From contig NMRA01000140.1 in the NCBI GenBank assembly GCA_002633005.1, positions 645,917-709,916 on the forward strand: 64,000 nucleotides of DNA, written 5' to 3'. Positions 59,249-64,000 of the stretch are shown here, piece after piece (positions within the stretch are counted from its first letter, which is position 1; the number at the start of each line of letters is the position of its first letter). The notes under the pieces were generated by a model that saw nothing but the letters and a program-made list of their open reading frames with translations, ran no database searches and was not told where the DNA came from. The position numbers were made by a program, and so were the translations under genes. Source of the stretch: Phoronis australis. Taxonomy: Eukaryota; Phoronida; Phoronidae.

Positions 59249-59950
59249 GTACGAGCGAGCAGGATTTGTAAGATAGATTTGCGTTATTTATCCGTAAATG
59301 TAAAGTATATCATACTTGAAATAGCCAATCTTCTAGACGGTAAACCAACCCACCAGCTTTGCGGCCATGAAACCGAGCTAAAAAGCCATGGGACGAATTA
59401 AGGAAAACACATCCCGGCCAATATTTAATTACCTCTAGAACAAAGCAGCGTACATACAACTACACGATCACTCAGCTAGTTGGGTGGCTAATGAATAGGT
59501 ATAGTCGGTAAATGAATCCTAAATAGGCTGGAAGTCCGTTCACCGAAAGCGCAGAATTTGGTGTCATACAATGCATTCGTAGCACAGTCGAACTGCTTAT
59601 AGCATGTTAAATACTAGCCAGCCAGCTAGCCGTACGAAAACAATCGTCAAAATGCAGCAAGGTACCTCTTAGCCTTGGTGGAAAGCTGTATACTAAATAT
59701 ATTTGTCATTAAGAACTACACTATCCCTTCAGTAAACTGAGTTAAATAACCGGTGTTGGAAAATTGGCGTTCTACCGTTATTCTGCTGCTAGAGTTGTGG
59801 AGCGATCTTTTGTGTCGAGTTTCTGCCCCATGAAATATTACAACACCTATTGCCTAGTTTTTGTTTCATCGTCTCCCACGAGGTTGCGGACAAGTGACAA
59901 CAAATTCGCGGAACTGGTTTCATTTCATTACAAGTTTTCGATATTTTAAG

Positions 59951-60538
59951 ACCAGCAAACCGATTTTCAGAACAAAAATTTCCTGCTGCGAAGTTGTCAT
60001 CATCTCCCGATAGATGTCGCAAAGCATTTAGGAAATGGCGTGTGGGCGTGTCATGAGCGTGCTTTTTTCAAAACGACGACAGACTTTCTTTGTTACAAAA
60101 GGCGGTCGGAGAATTACGCAAGAAAATGGCCTCTGATTAGACATACAATGATACCCAGCTGTATTTTGACGATACTTCGTCTTCATACAGCTAGCTGGCT
60201 GGCTAGTTACCAGTGTGTGTTTAGCTCCGTTACACATCACGGGTACCTAGTCACCTCGTCGTAAAACTTATAACAACATCTAGAGATAACGACCGGCAGG
60301 GGCGCATGCAAAATCTGAGAGTCGCCCGACACTCACCTTTCTCGTTGTAGCCGTTTAAATGAAGAACAATCTAATAAACCTCATTTTGCACGATACTCCG
60401 CCTTTTGTAACAAAAACCCCCGTCGTTTTGAAAACAATACGCTCGTGACAAACGCACACCCCATTTCTCTCTTGAGGTGATGACAGCTTCACAGCAGCAA
60501 AATTTGTTCCGAAATTCGGTTTGCTGGTATTAGGATGA
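59951..60538. mobile_element. foldback element with ~150-bp inverted arms
   Basis: The left arm (59,951 to about 60,115) starts ACCAGCAAACCGATTTTCAG. The reverse complement of the right arm (about 60,395-60,538) starts ACCAGCAAACCGAATTTCGG. Both continue through AAATGG-GTGTG and TTTTCAAAACGACG to TTGTTACAAAAGGCGG. The arms differ by scattered mismatches and small gaps. No open frame of note. No clear target duplication. Confidence 0.75.
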
Positions 60539-60802
60539 GTGTAGTGTAGTAGTCTATGTGAGCAAAAATAAAACCTTTTAGTCACTTGAACTTGATCTGT
60601 ATTGTCTTAACTCCTTCACAACAATGGGTTCAGACGTGTCTCAGACTTAAAAACCTGTAACTTGATCAAAGTTATTTTGTCAAGGAACCTTCTGATCACA
60701 TTGTTCATTGGTCCTTACTCAAAAACTCCTTCAGGTGGCAGTCGAATAAGAATCGCCATAAGGCAGTAACACGTTACATCGTAATTACAACTTTTAAGTT
60801 AA

Positions 60803-60924
60803 CATATTGTGTCCATAAATGCCTCTACATGTAGTTAAATAACATTAATTTTTGGTCAAACTTTAGTTGGTCAATTGTTACTTATATTGGTTGTAATCTG
60901 TACTGTATAAGTGGACACAATATG
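60803..60924. mobile_element. 122-bp MITE with TTAA target duplication
   Basis: A perfect 13-bp inverted repeat, CATATTGTGTCCA (60,803-60,815) and TGGACACAATATG (60,912-60,924), is flanked by TTAA on both sides (60,799-60,802 and 60,925-60,928). AT-rich interior without coding content. Confidence 0.8.
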
Positions 60925-61320
60925 TTAAATTGATATTCATAAACAATACTTTGAACTGATACCCGAACAAGTTACTTACACTGTGCATTCTCTTAACAAC
61001 GAACGTCTGTGGGGCAGTTGTTATTCTTCAATGGGCATTTAATTCTAATAACATAAAATAATTTGTCGTTTTTAAGCAGGTAAATTGCCTTCAAACGGAC
61101 GAACACTAAGAAATGTAACACCTCAATACTGATGGCAAACTTTCCAGCAAATAACATCAACTTATTTCACGGAAAATACGCATGCCAACGCTGAAGTACA
61201 CTACTCTGTTAAATCCCCACAACAGACCACAAAGCAAAGCAAATATTTGTGAGGTAAACCAGAAGGAAACACTACAGTAACTCTGTTGATCTCTAGAAAG
61301 TTCCATCCTTTCATTTTCAG

Positions 61321-62291
61321 ACACGGTGGCGGTGCTTTCCTCCTTGTCTACATGATCATGCTAGTAACCGTCGGCTTTTCCATTTCCCTCATGGAATCTG
61401 CTGTTGGACAGTTCGGCTCCAAAAATATGCTCCTCTGTTGGAACCTAGCTCCATTTTTCAGTGGCCTCGGTGTCGCTATGTCTGTTGTGACGTTTGCTGT
61501 CACGTGCTACTACAACGTAATCGTTTCTTGGGCTTGGTACTATTTCTTCGTGTCATTCAGCTATCGTGATGGAAAACTCCCGTGGATGCTTTGCCCGAAA
61601 AACTCAAGCAGCTACCTGTGCCTTCACCGGGTCCCTGATATGACACAACAGCAGTGTTTCAGGCGAAATCTCGAGCTCGGGCGTAACGGTTTTTGTCACG
61701 ATGGTGACGGAAACTATCACGGTTTCTGGCGGCGCAGAGTATCAGCGAAAACTCTTATTCGCCATCTTCCATCACAAGATTACTTGGATTATGTGGCGCT
61801 GGGCTCAAACCAATCCAAAGGGTTCGGTGACCCAGGAGGATTCAACTTTAAAATGGCTGGATTCCTCCTTTTGACATGGGTCATAGTATATATAGCCGCC
61901 TTAAAAGGAACAACAGCAACGGGAAAGCTTCTCTATTTCACTGTTCCATACGTCTTCGTCATTTTGCTTTTGTTTCTGATTCGAGGTCTAACACTGGATG
62001 GTCATTCAAAGGGCATTGCTTACTTTTTCGACATTAAAGTGAGGCATATCGGCTTCGCTAGTCTGTGGATAGACGCAGCGGTGCAGTTGATACACAGCCT
62101 CGGCTTGTCACAGGGCATTGTGTCACATCTGGCTAGTCGGAACAGGTTTCACCATGACCTAGTGAGGGACATCGTCGCCTTGGTCCTGACGAGTATTTTA
62201 ACGGCATTAGTTGTTGGTGTGGTTACTTTCAGTGTTGTGGGACACCTTGCCAAGATGTTACATGTCCCAATAGCACACGCAGTTAAGTCAG
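61321..62291 (+). CDS. SLC6-family transporter, exon 2 (TM2-TM7), gene runs off window
   Basis: One long exon gives residues 116-440: HGGGAFLL (117-124), TM2, TM3 with CYYNVIVSW (178-186), and loop 2 with the disulfide Cys pair (C207, C216) and an NSS sequon. TM4, TM5, TM6 (WIDAAVQLIHSLG, 365-377) and TM7 follow. It ends GTTAAGTCAG before GTAAGC, where relatives continue with a PGLAF-type segment, so TM8-12 lie beyond 64,000. Family-wide residues are changed: His374 where a Phe lines the substrate site, ASRNRFHH (387-394) for the usual ASYN-F-NN, and Ser407/Ala411 at the TM7 positions that are Asn and Ser in the Na+/Cl- site. Loop 2 also has extra Cys and Arg-rich sequence. A diverged member; the substrate cannot be named. 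Confidence 0.88.
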
Positions 62292-64000
62292 GTAAGCAAC
62301 AAAACAACAACAAATACCAATGTAAAGTTCAGGAACCGTGTGATGAGCTCACCAATGGCGGCAGTAGATAAAGTACTAAAAAAGTAAAGGCACCGCCTGT
62401 TTTTATGCGTCTAAAGTCCAAGACATTGAGGACATTGACATAGTAGCGTACGTGTCATACTGGCGCTCTGCTGAGTAATGAGAGCGCGAACGCGACTTCT
62501 GCTTCATTACAACTCAGATTTGGTGGACAGAAAATCAATTACTACGGAGTTGCTCATTAATCTAAAAACAGCCCCTTCCATTGTTTGATTAGGTTAAGTT
62601 CACCAACTTATTTTAGCTTTTTGGTATCGCCTGGGATCGAAATTCGCCGCTCTATCGGTCGCAGCCCGACTTAGCAGGGCGTGGATTCTTCTTCGCAGTG
62701 GTAATGTAAAGAACATGATGCATTTTCTTTGAACAACCTACTGTAAGCAGTTCAAACAGCTTTTCTGTACTTCAACATAACTGTAAGTCGTAACATGTTA
62801 CAACCTGTCCAAGCTAATGCCCAGCATTCCAAAAAGTTACACTCATCCTGGATTGTACTCATTGTGCAGGGCACAGGACACGCATTACCTAGCAGATATC
62901 AAACACTTCAAGGTGGCGATAGCGGATCTAGGATATCATAAGGTGGGGGCCCAACATTTTGTCTCGTAGACTATCGCGCAAAGAGCGAATGTACAGGCGC
63001 GTAGTGCCGAATGGGGTGAGGTCGGGAGGGCGGGGGGCTCCCCCTTCAGCCACTGGCGGTTCTACTTTGGCCAGGTCGCTATTTGCAACAAGCGCGGCAA
63101 AATCCCACGACCCAAATCGCATTCTGGAATCTGACCTCGCCGCACAGGGACGAAAAAGATTTTTAAATAAAACAATTCTTGTTTTAAATCAATTAAAACA
63201 GTTTAATCGCGGCATTTCCGCTTGATTTAAAAATGGAATATTTGTAAAATTGCAAGGACTCGAACTCAGGACCTATTGGTCTGAGCGCGGGTGTTCATCC
63301 ATTGTGCCACCACGCTTCCAACTGAAACACAGTGCAAAGAGACATACTTGTTTATGGTCCACAGCGTTTGCGAGCGAACCTGATTGTTTCTGTGATGCTC
63401 ATTACATGATTTATATTTTGTGCAACCTGTTCGTAGCAAAATTTATTGTGTTCAAAACGATCTTAAGTTGCCCAAAAGACCAAATCCATTTCTCATGTTG
63501 GCATTAACTACACGCTTGCTTTGCAAATTGTCTTAATTAATTTCTATGTTTGAAAAAGATAGAATGGGGCTATTCGGAAAATCTGCAATAACTAGAGGGT
63601 GTGAGTGTACTAGTGGTGATAGATTAACAGCCTCGATTTCGCGAGCCCTTTAAATACATAGTGAAATGGTTTGCAGCCGTGCCAACTGAATCTGAGATTG
63701 CGTAAAAAGGGTGCTTCTATGAGAGGAAGTAAGCACGACCTCATACAAAGGTAAGGTTTGTGATTATTTTAACGATTATTCCATGATTATTCTACCGATG
63801 CCTGTTAACTGAGGCACTCGCCGATGTCGACTTCGCGGCAGTCAGTCGCCAGCCAGAGTCTGGTTAATCTTTGTATGTTGTGATATGTGATACGATACTT
63901 GACGTAGCAATCGGGATCTTTTCGTACATCAAAGCATTATTATTGTTTGGAATGATTTCTAAAAGTTTATCAGTGACAGTTACATCAATCAATGCTGAAT
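62292..64000. other. 3' edge of window, presumed SLC6 intron 2
   Basis: Begins GTAAGC. No further SLC6 exon is recognisable before the window ends. It contains a GC-rich repeat fragment at about 62,930-63,075 (GCGGATCTAGGATATCATAA, then GGTGGGGGCCC and GGGGGGCTCCCCC) and the tRNA-like element at 63,250-63,320. ORFs here are short and unrecognised. Confidence 0.55.
63250..63320 (-). repeat. tRNA-like pol III promoter, probable tRNA-derived SINE head
   Basis: On the minus strand a perfect A-box match, TGGCACAATGG (63,299-63,309), is followed after 33 bases by a perfect B-box match, GTTCGAGTC (63,257-63,265). The region between does not fold into a proper anticodon arm; it pairs instead as CTCAG / CTGAG. 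It is therefore a tRNA-derived SINE or tRNA pseudogene, not a working tRNA. Confidence 0.5.

Larger units (their letters stand above)
59249..61320 (+). other. intron 1 of the SLC6-family gene
   Basis: A 2.07-kb intron running from GTACGA to CATTTTCAG. It hosts a ~590-bp foldback element (59,951-60,538) and a 122-bp TTAA-flanked MITE (60,803-60,924). An additional inverted similarity links about 59,605-59,660 with 60,155-60,215 (GCTAGCTGGCTGGCTAG core). No other gene. Confidence 0.75.

Noticed and set aside
59249-59276. Reading SLC6 exon 1 through to the stop at 59,276
   Set aside because: Reading on gives YERAGF and breaks the signature; splicing after TACAA restores CYKHGGGAF exactly.
63250-63320. 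A functional tRNA gene
   Set aside because: The promoter boxes are present but no anticodon stem or acceptor stem pairs correctly.

Overview
This window looks like nuclear DNA of a marine invertebrate animal. It is AT-rich, gene-poor and repeat-rich. Its few recognisable genes are split by GT-AG introns, and there are no operons, Shine-Dalgarno sites or dense ORFs. An anthozoan-like cnidarian is my best guess, because a melatonin-receptor-like GPCR, a CD20-like tetraspan and DUF7869-type transposon proteins occur together. That is inference; a hemichordate or lancelet is not excluded.

Layout. Bases 1-26,600 hold no gene I can name. They hold several inverted-repeat (MITE-like) elements, an old ~400-bp repeat family, a ~400-bp direct duplication and a LINE reverse-transcriptase scrap. 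At 26,687-32,297 lies a two-exon, 405-residue class A GPCR. Its second exon sits inside a direct segmental duplication: copy A (about 28,777-41,293) and copy B (about 43,156-51,705). Copy B carries a second intact 3' exon of the receptor (45,399-46,144) without its own first exon, and also a CD20-like four-TM gene (48,635-49,342, minus) that copy A lacks. Copy A is interrupted by a 5.6-kb DNA transposon (34,051-39,651) that has terminal inverted repeats, an apparent 4-bp target duplication and an unbroken five-exon, 518-residue DUF7869-type protein. Copy B preserves the matching empty site at 50,077-50,080.

Downstream of copy B are a small element built from 21-bp palindromic tandem repeats with a 6-bp target duplication, and a decayed Gypsy-like LTR/gag remnant. 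The 5' part of an SLC6 neurotransmitter-transporter-family gene follows (58,902-62,291, plus strand). It runs off the window's right edge and has two inverted-repeat elements in its first intron.

The genes do not form a pathway. The interest lies in how duplication and transposition have reshaped the receptor locus, including a possible choice between two terminal exons. All splice joins below were inferred from GT-AG signals, matching phase and family motifs; no transcript evidence was available.
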